Shown here: positions 8,875 to 18,707 of the stretch, piece by piece
Layout of the letters: each line of letters starts with the position of its first letter
How positions within the stretch are numbered: position 1 is the first letter of the stretch
Assembly (NCBI RefSeq): GCF_002849605.1
Contig: NZ_NPIB01000035.1
Span: 1 to 40,116, forward strand
DNA length: 40,116 bases
DNA from: Photobacterium carnosum
GTDB lineage: Bacteria > Pseudomonadota > Gammaproteobacteria > Enterobacterales > Vibrionaceae
Direction of reading: 5' to 3'
Made by a program: the position numbers and the translations under genes
The notes under the pieces: generated by a model
The model's database searches: none
Seen by the model: the letters and a program-made list of their open reading frames with translations, nothing else
What the model was told of the DNA's origin: nothing

Positions 8875-11787
8875 CTATCTTGCGCCAATGGGTAACGATT
8901 TCGCGTGTAAGAACTCACCAATTCCTGTATCTGGTGGTGTCGAATCAGCTGCTGCCCCCCAACCTTTATTTGGCGTCTCACCCATCGTAAACACGAGGTC
9001 GCCCCCATACATAATCTCATCATGAGTAAGATACGTACGGTTAAACGCTTTACCATTGAACGTCGCATTTTGAATAAAGATATTTTCACGACTCACATTC
9101 TTTGCAACCACATTAAACGACTGTCCGTTACCCACATCAATCGAGGCAGTTTCAAACATTGGTGTACCAATTTCATACACACTGCCTGCATTTACTGGAT
9201 AGAACCCTAGCGCACGGAACACAAACCACGAAGAAAGCGTACCAAAGTCATCATTACCACAAATACCATCGGCAGTATTGTCGTAGCAAACGTTAGTTGA
9301 TGCTGCAATCGCTGCTTGAGTCTTCCATGGTTGACCTACGTAGTTATACAAATAAGACACATGTAGATCGGGTTCATTACCTTGAACATGTTGACCAACG
9401 TTACCAGTATTAAAGACAGGGAACTGGTTATCACCTGCATTGCGGTCTGGATATGTTGACCAGTACTCATCTAAACGTGCCGCAAATAAAGCGCCATCTT
9501 TCGCTTCAGGATTAAACTTACGATCCGCTTGAGTCATCAGATCTTTTAGACCATGAATATCATGTTGCACACTAAAGAAGTATTGCCAACCGTTTGACTC
9601 TGAGAATGCCCAATTAAACATATCAGGACGCCAATCTTTACCTGTGTTTCCACCTGTCACAGGATCGGTCCAGTTCTTATCAATAAATTGGCCATTATTA
9701 TCACGCGCTTTAAACCACCCTTTCCACGGTGTATTCGCTTCACCACCAAAGTCGAACTGTGCTTGCCAGTTATTTGAGCGGTTAGCAAATTCCGTATAAC
9801 GTGGATCATCTTCGCCAAACACCAAGGCAATGGATTTTGCAATCATCCAATCGTTCATTGAATATTCAAGTGAATATGACGCTGTCCATGAATCTTTAAA
9901 TGGTGAATGCTTACCGTATGAATCCGTTTCTGTATCATGCAGTTGTGCTGGCACCCAACCATTTTGCTCATATTCACCAATCCATGACACACCTTGGCTA
10001 GTTTTCCCGCGTGCATCCGTTACCATTGCAGTAATTAAACGTGCTTTAATATTATCTTGATCAGTTTGACTAAAACCAAGTTCTGTCATTCGTGCATCAA
10101 GAATACCTTTTGCCAGTACATCATAAATAACTGGGGTTGAATGCATCCCCATCATCATGCCGGTTTCATTACCTTTAAATGTCCACTCAGGTAAACGACC
10201 TTTACGAGATTTGCCAGCAGTACCCGCCGCATCAAGAGGCGTAAATTCTTCTTCTGCATAAGACAACATTGATAACACAACATCCGCTAATGCATTAGGG
10301 GCAAAGATAGACGCAAGCGGTTGTACGTTACGGTAGGTATCCCATAGTGAGAAGGTGTCATAACGAGTAAAGTCAGCCTTACCATCATTGTTAGCATCAG
10401 CTAAACGAACATCATCCACTAATGGCGCTTCTTTACCCCAAGATGGACGACCATTTGGATAAGCATTACGACCTTGGAAAGCGCGGTAATATTTACCATC
10501 AAGATCTGAGTGAGTCGTTTGACCTAAGAAAGCATGGTACATCGCGGTATAGAAAGTTTGCTTATAGGTTTCATCACCTTCAACTTTCACTTTACCCAGT
10601 AATGCTTCCCATTCTTCAGTCGCTTCTAAACGTACATCATCAAAATCTTTATCGGCAACTTCGGTTAAGTTTAAGAATGCCCCCGTTAATGGCGCTTTAT
10701 TAGTACCATCATTACCAATCGCGGTGCTTGATAATGCCAATTTCGCTTCAACCGCTACCCCTTGTTTTGAAGTATCAAATTCAACATAAGCGCGAGCATA
10801 TTGGTATTTACCAAACACATCACGATCATTAACGGCATCATAGGTTTGAGAGCCGTTAATTGAGCCTATTTCAGTAAAGTCAGCTGGCGCATTAACGTAT
10901 TGTTTAGTTTCTTTGTCGTAATAAGCAAAACGGACATTTTTGATCGGTTGATCAAACTCCATCACAAAATATTCTTTCTGAGATGCTGCCCAACCATCAG
11001 ATAAGCGATGACCAATTAAACGGTTATTTTCTTTATCCCAACGAATAAAAGAATCAGAAGTGTAATCCCAGTTAAGCTTAAATCCGGTATTAACGATGAT
11101 TTCAGATTTCGTGTCGCGAGGGAACGTATAACGGTGCACACCAACACGATCAGACGCTGTCAGTTCAGCGGTAATATCATAGTCAAGCAACTCAACCTTG
11201 TAGTAACCCGCGGTCGCTTGCTCATCTTTATGTTTAAAATGGGATGCTTCTAAATTGAGGGTCGCTGAGCCTTCATTGATCATAAAGTCTGAACGGGAGT
11301 TAATTGGCATTACCAAAATGTCATTTAAGTCCCCCGCACCCGCGCCAGATAAATGAGTATGAGAAAAACCACTGGTACGGGCGTCATGGTAATAATAACC
11401 AGAAATATACTCCCAACCATTAGAGCCGTTATTCGGGGATAATTGCACCATGCCATTAGGGGTAGTTGCACCAGGGTAAGTATTACCTAAATTACCAGTA
11501 CCAATAAATGGATTAACATAACGGGTGACATCCATGCCCGATAAATCAACCGGAATATGAACCCCCATATCAATAACTGGGTTTTCTGTACTTGGTTTAT
11601 CATCACAATCGCCATCGCCAGTCGGTGGACAAACAGGCTTATCCCCGTCATCAATAGGAGGAAGGGCGCCATCACCCTCTGGTACAGTGACATTAACATC
11701 AATATTATGCGTATCGTCATCACAAGCCGTTAAACCAAATGTAGCAGCGATAACAGCCATTGAAAGTAGGGTACGTTTGAATTTCAT
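8875..11787 (-). CDS. GH92 family alpha-mannosidase, lipoprotein
   Basis: A 970-residue exo-alpha-mannosidase of glycoside hydrolase family 92, calcium-dependent and inverting in known members, acting on alpha-mannose ends of N-glycans or mannans. A lipoprotein signal ends in LTAC with the acylated Cys near residue 22, followed by DDD and a low-complexity acidic linker to about residue 85. The catalytic region starts at YVNPFIGTGNLGNTYPGA and includes SGFSHTHLSGAGAGD, WDTYRNVQPL and GNEPDLHVSYLYNYVGQPW, all GH92 signatures. Asp directly after the lipid Cys is an inner-membrane retention signal in E. coli; if this applies here, the enzyme stays at the inner membrane. It lies about 260 bases downstream of its paralogue, in the same direction. 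Confidence 0.92.
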   Translation of the reverse strand: MKFKRTLLSMAVIAATFGLTACDDDTHNIDVNVTVPEGDGALPPIDDGDKPVCPPTGDGDCDDKPSTENPVIDMGVHIPVDLSGMDVTRYVNPFIGTGNLGNTYPGATTPNGMVQLSPNNGSNGWEYISGYYYHDARTSGFSHTHLSGAGAGDLNDILVMPINSRSDFMINEGSATLNLEASHFKHKDEQATAGYYKVELLDYDITAELTASDRVGVHRYTFPRDTKSEIIVNTGFKLNWDYTSDSFIRWDKENNRLIGHRLSDGWAASQKEYFVMEFDQPIKNVRFAYYDKETKQYVNAPADFTEIGSINGSQTYDAVNDRDVFGKYQYARAYVEFDTSKQGVAVEAKLALSSTAIGNDGTNKAPLTGAFLNLTEVADKDFDDVRLEATEEWEALLGKVKVEGDETYKQTFYTAMYHAFLGQTTHSDLDGKYYRAFQGRNAYPNGRPSWGKEAPLVDDVRLADANNDGKADFTRYDTFSLWDTYRNVQPLASIFAPNALADVVLSMLSYAEEEFTPLDAAGTAGKSRKGRLPEWTFKGNETGMMMGMHSTPVIYDVLAKGILDARMTELGFSQTDQDNIKARLITAMVTDARGKTSQGVSWIGEYEQNGWVPAQLHDTETDSYGKHSPFKDSWTASYSLEYSMNDWMIAKSIALVFGEDDPRYTEFANRSNNWQAQFDFGGEANTPWKGWFKARDNNGQFIDKNWTDPVTGGNTGKDWRPDMFNWAFSESNGWQYFFSVQHDIHGLKDLMTQADRKFNPEAKDGALFAARLDEYWSTYPDRNAGDNQFPVFNTGNVGQHVQGNEPDLHVSYLYNYVGQPWKTQAAIAASTNVCYDNTADGICGNDDFGTLSSWFVFRALGFYPVNAGSVYEIGTPMFETASIDVGNGQSFNVVAKNVSRENIFIQNATFNGKAFNRTYLTHDEIMYGGDLVFTMGETPNKGWGAAADSTPPDTGIGEFLHAKSLPIGAR

Positions 11788-12049
11788 TTCAAATCCTTTT
11801 CTAATTTATATATTATTTTTTAACGCTACTATTAATAGCCATTAATAAAAAACTCATTAGCGACCACATTGAAATAAGCAGCATTTAAGAAACAAATAAA
11901 AACAATGTAATTTAAACCCACCGTTTAATTAATATTGAAGCGTAAATGTCAATGATGATTAAACAATGAATGATATAAATAGACGAACAGTATTTAGAGG
12001 CAGACAAGCCTCATTGAGTTTGTCTGCTACAGATATAAATAATATTAGG
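11788..12049. other. Intergenic region between the two GH92 genes
   Basis: About 260 bases. An 8-bp stem (GCAGACAA at 12000-12007 with TTGTCTGC at 12020-12027) lies just after the upstream stop codon on the minus strand but has no T run, so termination is uncertain. The remainder is AT-rich and may carry a separate promoter for the downstream paralogue. Confidence 0.4.
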
Positions 12050-14575
12050 TTATTTAATAACGGGCTTTTTATTGGTCATCACAAAGTGTAATTCACCACC
12101 AGCCATAATATCACTATGAGCAAAGGTGTAATTATTACCCAATGGTTTTCCATTAATAGTAACGGATGCAATATAGATATTATCAGGGCTATTATTTTCA
12201 GCAGTTATCGTAAATTGACCGCCATCAATATCAAATTTCACTTCATCAAACAGTGGTCGTCCAATGGTATAAATCGGTGCACCAGGAGTAACTTGATAGA
12301 AACCTAACGCCCCCATAATGTACCAAGCAGACATTTGCCCTACATCTTCATTACCAATTAAACCGGCTTTAGTTGGATGAAAGAATTCTTTCATCGCCTG
12401 ATCGACATATTCTTGCGTCTTCCAAGGCTCTGCCGTCCAGTTATACAGATATGGCACATGATGATCGGGTTCATTACCCATGATGAATTGACCAATATAA
12501 CCTGTCATATCGCCTTGAGAAGTATCAGCTTTGTCACTAGCGGTAAACAACGCATCTAAATTTTGTAAGAAACCCGCATCACCACCCATGGTCTGCTTTA
12601 AACCTGCAATGTCATGCGGTGCAAACCATGTCCATTGCCATGTATTGCCCTCAGTGAAATCTTGGCCACGGTGCTCGGCGCGATAAGGCCAGAAAATATC
12701 AAACGATGTTGCATCATTAATATCACAGCCCTCAGGTAACGGCGTAATTGGATCACCTTGACCATCAATAGCACATGATGGATAGTTATTTACCCATGAA
12801 CCATCATGATTTTTAGGGCGCATAAATCCAGTTGCACCATATTTACCATATTCGCTAACATTATGATCAAAATAAGGTTTATAAGCTTGTGAACGTGCCA
12901 TATAACGTTGATATTGAGCATCATCACCTGCTAATTTCGCAATCTGAGCAATACACCAATCGTAGTAAGCATTTTCTAATCCGTATGACACTGATTCATT
13001 AACCAATTCATCGTATTTATCTTGCGCAACGCCACCATCTTGCGGCTTTTTCTTGGCATCTGCTGGCACATAGCCGTGTTGCTCAGCATATTCACCATGA
13101 CGGGTCATGACCGTAAAACGTTTATCACCATTCCACGCATCTTTATAAGGCACCCAATCTTGCGTAATAACTAAATCAAAGTTAGCTGACACATCGGCTG
13201 CTTTAAGGGCTAATTCAAAATCTTGCTGAGTAAAGGCATCAGGGTACTTCACCATGACATCGGCAATCACAGAAACCGCAGGATAACCGACCATTTCACC
13301 GGTGTAATCAGAATGCAATTCCCACTTAGGTAATACACCACCAGTTTTAAATTTATTCATCAAATCATGGGCGTATTCAATTGCACGTTCTTTATCAATA
13401 ATGGTTTTAAGTGGATGAGCAGCGCGGAATGTATCCCACATTGAATACACTGAATAGTTAGTAAAATCAGCATCAGCTTGATGGACTTTGCCATCCATAC
13501 CACGGTATTTACCATCAACGTCTTGATACACAAACGGCGCGACATAAGTACGGTAAAGCGAGGTATAGAACATGGTCTTATCGGCTTCTGTTCCCCCTTT
13601 AATGGTGAATTTATTTAATACTTTCGCCCATTGCTGTTGGTTGTCAGCCACAACCTCATCAAAATCATAGCCGTTGTTGTCAGCTTGTAAGTTGGCCATC
13701 GCACCATCAATACTGGTACCAGAGATGGCAATCTTAACCGTGATAGGCTGATCACCGTCACCAAAGTTAAGGTGGGTCACCACATCACGTACTCGATCAC
13801 GTTTATCGCCATAACCTTGATAATCGGCTAATCCAACTTCTGTTGCAGCAGTTTGCTTACCTTCAACATACGCCATATGGCCGCTAAACGGTTCTGAAAA
13901 TTCAGCGTAGAAATATACCGTTTGCCACTGACCCCACTCATTACTAGTACGCGCCCCCGCAATGGCATTATCAGCCACTTTTTTATAATAGATACTACGA
14001 GAGTGATTACCGTATTGTTCTAGTAGCTCATGTTGTAAATCGATCTTTACTTTACGATCGGCACCAGCAGGAAAACTATAACGCTGAAAAGCAACCCGAT
14101 CCGTCGCTGTTAATTCAGCTTTAACTTTTGTTTCAATAAGATCTACCGCGTAATAACCAACTTTTGATATTTCGGTTTGCTTATCCATCGTAACGGCAGT
14201 TGAGTGAAAACCGGTATAAGGTAAGAACGCAAAATCATTAAGATCCCCTTTACCGGCACCCGAGATATGGGTGGTACTAAAACCTGACAATTGATTTAAA
14301 TAGTAATGATAATCAGACGGCGATCCTTTACCCTCCCAATTCGTCGGATTCCAGTTATCAGGACTTGGTTGGATCATGCCTTCAGGGGTTACAGGGCTAG
14401 GATTAACATTGCCTAAACCATTAGTACCAATCAAAGGATCAACATAGTTAAGTACCGCTAATGTTGGCAGATTATCGTTTTTATCCGTTGATGATTGAGT
14501 TGAATTATCATTATTACAGCCGACAAGACCAACAGAAAGAGCAATTGCTGCTGCGACGATTGACAGTTTAAACAT
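12050..14575 (-). CDS. GH92 family alpha-mannosidase, lipoprotein (second paralogue)
   Basis: An 841-residue GH92 enzyme. Its signal ends in GLVGC with acylation at Cys20, followed by NN, which would direct it to the outer membrane under the E. coli +2 rule, unlike its neighbour. The family core begins at YVDPLIGTNGLGNVNPSP and includes GFSTTHISGAGKGD, MWDTFRAAHPL and GNEPDHHVPYLYNWTAEPW. The two paralogues are clearly divergent, so they probably cleave different alpha-mannose linkages (inference). Known GH92 enzymes remove terminal alpha-1,2-, 1,3-, 1,4- or 1,6-linked mannose. The linkage used here cannot be read from the sequence. Confidence 0.92.
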   Translation of the reverse strand: MFKLSIVAAAIALSVGLVGCNNDNSTQSSTDKNDNLPTLAVLNYVDPLIGTNGLGNVNPSPVTPEGMIQPSPDNWNPTNWEGKGSPSDYHYYLNQLSGFSTTHISGAGKGDLNDFAFLPYTGFHSTAVTMDKQTEISKVGYYAVDLIETKVKAELTATDRVAFQRYSFPAGADRKVKIDLQHELLEQYGNHSRSIYYKKVADNAIAGARTSNEWGQWQTVYFYAEFSEPFSGHMAYVEGKQTAATEVGLADYQGYGDKRDRVRDVVTHLNFGDGDQPITVKIAISGTSIDGAMANLQADNNGYDFDEVVADNQQQWAKVLNKFTIKGGTEADKTMFYTSLYRTYVAPFVYQDVDGKYRGMDGKVHQADADFTNYSVYSMWDTFRAAHPLKTIIDKERAIEYAHDLMNKFKTGGVLPKWELHSDYTGEMVGYPAVSVIADVMVKYPDAFTQQDFELALKAADVSANFDLVITQDWVPYKDAWNGDKRFTVMTRHGEYAEQHGYVPADAKKKPQDGGVAQDKYDELVNESVSYGLENAYYDWCIAQIAKLAGDDAQYQRYMARSQAYKPYFDHNVSEYGKYGATGFMRPKNHDGSWVNNYPSCAIDGQGDPITPLPEGCDINDATSFDIFWPYRAEHRGQDFTEGNTWQWTWFAPHDIAGLKQTMGGDAGFLQNLDALFTASDKADTSQGDMTGYIGQFIMGNEPDHHVPYLYNWTAEPWKTQEYVDQAMKEFFHPTKAGLIGNEDVGQMSAWYIMGALGFYQVTPGAPIYTIGRPLFDEVKFDIDGGQFTITAENNSPDNIYIASVTINGKPLGNNYTFAHSDIMAGGELHFVMTNKKPVIK

Positions 14576-15448
14576 GGTTTTCTATCCCTATTTTTTAAAT
14601 GCACCACACTCTTACTGAGCACTGTTGATATTATTAAAACAATTGGATCAATAAGATTAAATAAAATCACTATTCGTTTTATTTACTCAGTGTAATTCCA
14701 TATGGTTATTGATACGTATTATTAATAATAATAAATCATGGTGATATAGGATAAATTACGCATTCACTGTATATTTGTAACAACACTTAATAGCTGTGAG
14801 TAAGATCGCATTGTTATATGGCTATATTTTGGCTCAATCTCACAATTTATTTTTTATTAATTGATAATATAAATACACTAACGTTGATTTTATATTCCAG
14901 TCGACACGGCTATATTTATCTAGATAATACTGCGCGATATCGCATAAAAAACGATCAGATAGAATAGTGCTATTAAAGTGATAATTATCCAGTTTTTATA
15001 TTTTCAATTTACGTAATAATTAACTAACAGATTAAGGATATAAATATTGTCATTATCCTCCCGAAAAATGACCTTTTGCAGCATAAGTCCTCCGATCATT
15101 CTGTCTTTTTATTATTACGTAACTATAAACTCTCTCGTATTTATTCATCTTTTCTTCTTAACACCACATTCTAAACACTATTGATTAATCATAATGACGC
15201 CCCCTCACCCCTTATAAATGTAACCAACCATCATCAAAGTACTATTACCTTTAAATAACCAGCGCACAAAAATGCTAGTTATTCATATTAATACGAGCCT
15301 ATAAAGCAATGAGATCCCTATCACGGTTGGTTATTACGGTTACAAATGTCCTATAAAAGCGTCGTTTCTCTTCTATCTTGCACGCTATTAACTGCTTATA
15401 TTTATGTCATTGCCCTAGCACTAGATTATTTAACAACAGGAGAGACAC
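14576..15448. other. Long intergenic region between divergent GH92 and PTS operons
   Basis: About 870 bases with no convincing gene on either strand. It holds a separated inverted repeat, TAACCAACC at 15221-15229 and GGTTGGTTA at 15325-15333, upstream of the PTS pair, which might be a paired operator. There is also a 10-bp palindrome GCGATATCGC at 14934-14943. No assignment to a known regulator is possible. Confidence 0.45.
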
Positions 15449-15766
15449 ATGAGAGTTGTCGCGATCACCGCATGTCCAACCGGAATTGCACACACCTATA
15501 TGGCAGCCGACAAGCTCACTGAGACAGCGAAAAAACTCGGTATAACAATAAAAGTCGAAACCCAAGGAGCTATGGGAGTAGAAAATCGCCTCACCGACCA
15601 GGATGTTGAGCGTGCTGATATTGTTATCCTCGCGGCCGATATTAATATCGAGCAAAGTGACCGTTTTACAAAACATCGCTGTCTAGAAGTTTCTATTCAA
15701 GATGCATTACAGCGTCCACGACGTGTTTTTTCTCAATGTCAGCAACTGTTGTTAGCTCACCAATAA
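15449..15766 (+). CDS. Fructose-type PTS EIIB component (FrwB/FryB-like)
   Basis: A 105-residue stand-alone EIIB domain of the fructose/mannitol PTS class. It begins MRVVAITACPTGIAHTYMAA, where Cys9 in the CPTGIAHT loop is the phosphorylated residue that passes phosphate to the incoming sugar. The length is that of E. coli FrwB/FrvB/FryB-type single-domain proteins. A strong AGGAG lies upstream of the ATG. It is followed after 28 bases by the multidomain phosphotransferase, an arrangement found in the frw and fry operons, but the EIIC permease those operons contain is absent here. Confidence 0.9.
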   Translation: MRVVAITACPTGIAHTYMAADKLTETAKKLGITIKVETQGAMGVENRLTDQDVERADIVILAADINIEQSDRFTKHRCLEVSIQDALQRPRRVFSQCQQLLLAHQ

Positions 15767-15794
15767 CATTAAATAAATTTAAGGCGTATTATTT

Positions 15795-18290
15795 ATGGCT
15801 CACCAATTTCAGTTTCAATGTGTATTACCTAATGGCATTCATGCGCGTCCAGCCAACCATTTAGAACAACAGTGCCGTCAGTTTGAGTGTCAAATTAGCT
15901 TAACCAATCACCGCACTAATAATTCAGGTGATGCGAAAAGTGTTTTGGCATTAGTGGGTACAGATACGCTATTCAATGATAACTGCACATTAAACTTTGA
16001 AGGCGCAGACAGTGAACAAGCCTGTCAGGCACTTCAAACTTACATTGAACAACAATTTCCACATTGTGATGAAGCATTAGAGACATTATCAGATGATAGC
16101 GAGATCGTGTTACCGCAATCATTATTACGTCATCAACCACATTTAATCACCGGTAAGCGTCTTGCTGCGGGTATTGGTCACGGTGTATTAACCGCAATGA
16201 GCCAAATTGATCCACAGCAGTTTGCAACAGCAGCCCACGATGACAATGAAGCGCAACGGTTTGAACAAGCACGAGCGCAAGTAAGTACTAACTTAGATTA
16301 CACCATTGCAAACGGCTCACACCACGAACAAGAAATTACCAGTGCGCATTTAGCGATCATTAACGATTCAAGTTTTATTGATGGTGTCACAACCCTGCTA
16401 ACCACCCATTCAACGGCTAATGCTATTTTGGCGGTGATGGAAAAACTGTGTCATCAACTTGAACAGTCAGCAAGCAGTTACTTACGTGAACGCGTACTGG
16501 ATATCAAAGATGTATCAATCCAGTTATTAACGGCGGCTTACCCTACTGTATTAGATACTCAAACCGCATTTTCGCTACAACAGCCAAGTATTATTATCGC
16601 AAACGATTTAACCCCAAGTCAGTTTTTAGGGCTAGATAAAGCGTTATTGCAAGGTTTAGTATTAACTCATGCAGGTAGCACTTCACATACGGTAATTTTG
16701 GCACGCGCATTTAATATTCCCACCCTCTCAGGTATTGAAATCAAAGAGTGTGCAGCGGCCTTAGATCATCATGTTTACCTTGATGCTCAATTAGGCGTAC
16801 TGGCTATCGAGCCTAGCATCGAAGTTAGTGGTTACTTCAACCGTGCGATCACATTAGCTAACACTCTTAAAAAGCAGCAAAGTTTGTATGCTCACCAGCA
16901 AGCAACCACCAAAGATGGTCACACTATCGAAGTGGCTGCCAATATTGCTTGTTCAGTTGAAGCAGATAACGCATTTGCACAAGGGGCTGAAGGTATTGGT
17001 TTGTTCCGTACTGAAATGCTGTTTATGGATCGTCAACAAGCACCCGATGAAGAAGAGCAGTTTAATCATTACTGTGAAGTACTCACAGCAGCCAATGGTA
17101 AACCGGTGATCATTCGTACCATGGATATTGGTGGCGATAAGCCGATTGATTACCTTGCCCTACCCCATGAAAATAACCCGTTCCTAGGTTACCGCGCAGT
17201 CCGTATTTATCCGCAATTCTTAGCACTGTTCCATACCCAACTAACCGCGATTTTACGTGCCTCGGTACATGGCAAAGCCAAAATCATGATCCCAATGATT
17301 CAAAGCATTGAAGAAATCCGTTGGGTTAAGCAACAACTAGAAATTGTTAAACAGCAACTGACTGAGCAAAACATTGCTTTTGATGCTGATCTGCAATTGG
17401 GTATCATGGTTGAAATCCCATCAGTGGCATTTATTGTTGATTTGTTCTGTAAAGAAGTCGATTTCTTCAGTATTGGCTCAAACGATATGACCCAGTATTT
17501 ATTAGCGGTTGATCGTGATAATGCCAGCGTATCAAAACTGTATAACAGCTTAGCTCCTGCGTTCCTTCGCTTATTAAAGCAAGTGGTTACTACCGCGCAT
17601 GCTCACGGTAAATGGGTAGGCTTATGTGGTGAACTTGGCGCAGACAGTAAAGTATTACCATTATTAGTTGGTGCAGGTTTAAATGAAATCAGCATGAGTG
17701 CACCAAAAATTGCTGCCACCAAAGCACAGCTAACTGAGATTAACTTTGCAGATAGCCAAACGTTATTTGCAGAAGCATGTGAGTGCGCCACCATTGAAGA
17801 GGTTGAAGCACTACTTGAACAACGTCATGCTCAAGCACAAGTTAAACCCATCTTGGTTCAGCAATGTGTATTTAAAGCCGCCGATTTTGCAAACAAAGAA
17901 GAAGTGATCCAAGCGCTAGTCGGCAACTTAGGTGTTCAAGGCCGTACTGATGATGTGTATAAACTTGAAGAAGATGTTTGGGCACGTGAAGCGGTATTCT
18001 CTACGGGTTTAGGGCATGGATTTGCAATTCCACATACTAAGTCTGAGTATATTCGTCATTCTAGTATCAGTATTGCGCATCTCGATAAACCGATTGATTG
18101 GATGTCAGATTCTGGTGAGGTTGATTTCGTTATCATGCTAACCCTAAATAAAGACCAAGGCGATCAACACATGCGTATCTTTGCAGGCCTAGCCCGTAAA
18201 CTTATCCATGAGAGTTTCCGCGATAGCTTACGCCAAGCTGAATCGCCAGAGGCTATCATTGCCATTATTTCCGAACAAATTGGTTTGTAA
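15795..18290 (+). CDS. Multiphosphoryl transfer protein: HPr - Enzyme I - EIIA(Fru) fusion
   Basis: An 831-residue cytoplasmic fusion like E. coli FryA/PtsA. An HPr-like domain (1-90) has the phosphorylatable His16 in NGIHARPA. The Enzyme I part (about 110-680) has His298 in GSTSHTVILAR, the FRTEMLFMDR segment, MIPMIQSIEE and the GLCGELGADS active-site Cys. The C-terminal EIIA domain (about 685-831) has His747 in GFAIPHTKS. The chain from PEP through His298, His16 and His747 to Cys9 of the neighbouring EIIB is therefore complete. No EIIC follows, so the sugar permease must be encoded elsewhere, or the pair phosphorylates another target. A hairpin terminator closes the operon. Confidence 0.92.
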   Translation: MAHQFQFQCVLPNGIHARPANHLEQQCRQFECQISLTNHRTNNSGDAKSVLALVGTDTLFNDNCTLNFEGADSEQACQALQTYIEQQFPHCDEALETLSDDSEIVLPQSLLRHQPHLITGKRLAAGIGHGVLTAMSQIDPQQFATAAHDDNEAQRFEQARAQVSTNLDYTIANGSHHEQEITSAHLAIINDSSFIDGVTTLLTTHSTANAILAVMEKLCHQLEQSASSYLRERVLDIKDVSIQLLTAAYPTVLDTQTAFSLQQPSIIIANDLTPSQFLGLDKALLQGLVLTHAGSTSHTVILARAFNIPTLSGIEIKECAAALDHHVYLDAQLGVLAIEPSIEVSGYFNRAITLANTLKKQQSLYAHQQATTKDGHTIEVAANIACSVEADNAFAQGAEGIGLFRTEMLFMDRQQAPDEEEQFNHYCEVLTAANGKPVIIRTMDIGGDKPIDYLALPHENNPFLGYRAVRIYPQFLALFHTQLTAILRASVHGKAKIMIPMIQSIEEIRWVKQQLEIVKQQLTEQNIAFDADLQLGIMVEIPSVAFIVDLFCKEVDFFSIGSNDMTQYLLAVDRDNASVSKLYNSLAPAFLRLLKQVVTTAHAHGKWVGLCGELGADSKVLPLLVGAGLNEISMSAPKIAATKAQLTEINFADSQTLFAEACECATIEEVEALLEQRHAQAQVKPILVQQCVFKAADFANKEEVIQALVGNLGVQGRTDDVYKLEEDVWAREAVFSTGLGHGFAIPHTKSEYIRHSSISIAHLDKPIDWMSDSGEVDFVIMLTLNKDQGDQHMRIFAGLARKLIHESFRDSLRQAESPEAIIAIISEQIGL

Positions 18291-18313
18291 TTCAAACGTA
18301 AGCTTATCAATAT

Positions 18314-18337
18314 AAAGCTCCTCTCTTGAGGGGCTTT
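18314..18337 (+). terminator. Hairpin terminator after the PTS genes
   Basis: A 10-bp stem (AAAGCTCCTC / GAGGGGCTTT, one G-U pair) with a 4-base loop, 23 bases after the stop codon. The following T run is short and interrupted, so termination may be partial. Confidence 0.65.
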
Positions 18338-18554
18338 GTCATTTTAAACCACGACCAAATTATCAATTCCCCTCCCCTTTCCGGCTTAACGTCTAAAAAT
18401 GACCCAGATCTCATTTAAAAATAGAAAGCGTTTATTGGTTATTTTATAGCAGCTTTTAGCTAGTCCATTAACTAAAAATCATCAATTATTGTCATTAATA
18501 AATAGTTAGCATTTCATTTAATTACTCCCGCTTCTTAAACATAAGGAAAGAGTA

Positions 18555-18707
18555 ATGCCAACAGGTTATTGGACAATTGATGCTTTTATTATTGCCAATA
18601 TCATCCTCTGGATCACTGTCACTGGTGTTTTTATTTATCAACAGTCTTCCGATGGTGGATCATTGGTTAACCCATCAAATAGTACCCATTCAAGGAGTAG
18701 AAAATGA
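18555..18707 (+). CDS. Small single-span membrane protein, first gene of a transporter operon
   Basis: A 50-residue frame (MPTGYWTIDAFIIANIILW at the start) with a good AAGGAAAG ribosome site. Residues 9-29 form one hydrophobic transmembrane segment; the tail is polar and rich in Ser, Asn and Arg. Its stop overlaps the start of the DMT transporter gene (ATGA), a sign of translational coupling. Small one-helix partners are known for some transporters, which suggests a role as accessory subunit or regulator, but I recognise no family. It is too short for most gene finders. Confidence 0.6.
   Translation: MPTGYWTIDAFIIANIILWITVTGVFIYQQSSDGGSLVNPSNSTHSRSRK

Noticed and set aside
11487..11723. Frames antisense to or out of frame within the GH92, torZ and tmcA genes (this one as example)
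   Set aside because: They lie wholly inside well-supported genes, lack ribosome sites and have composition typical of shadow frames.
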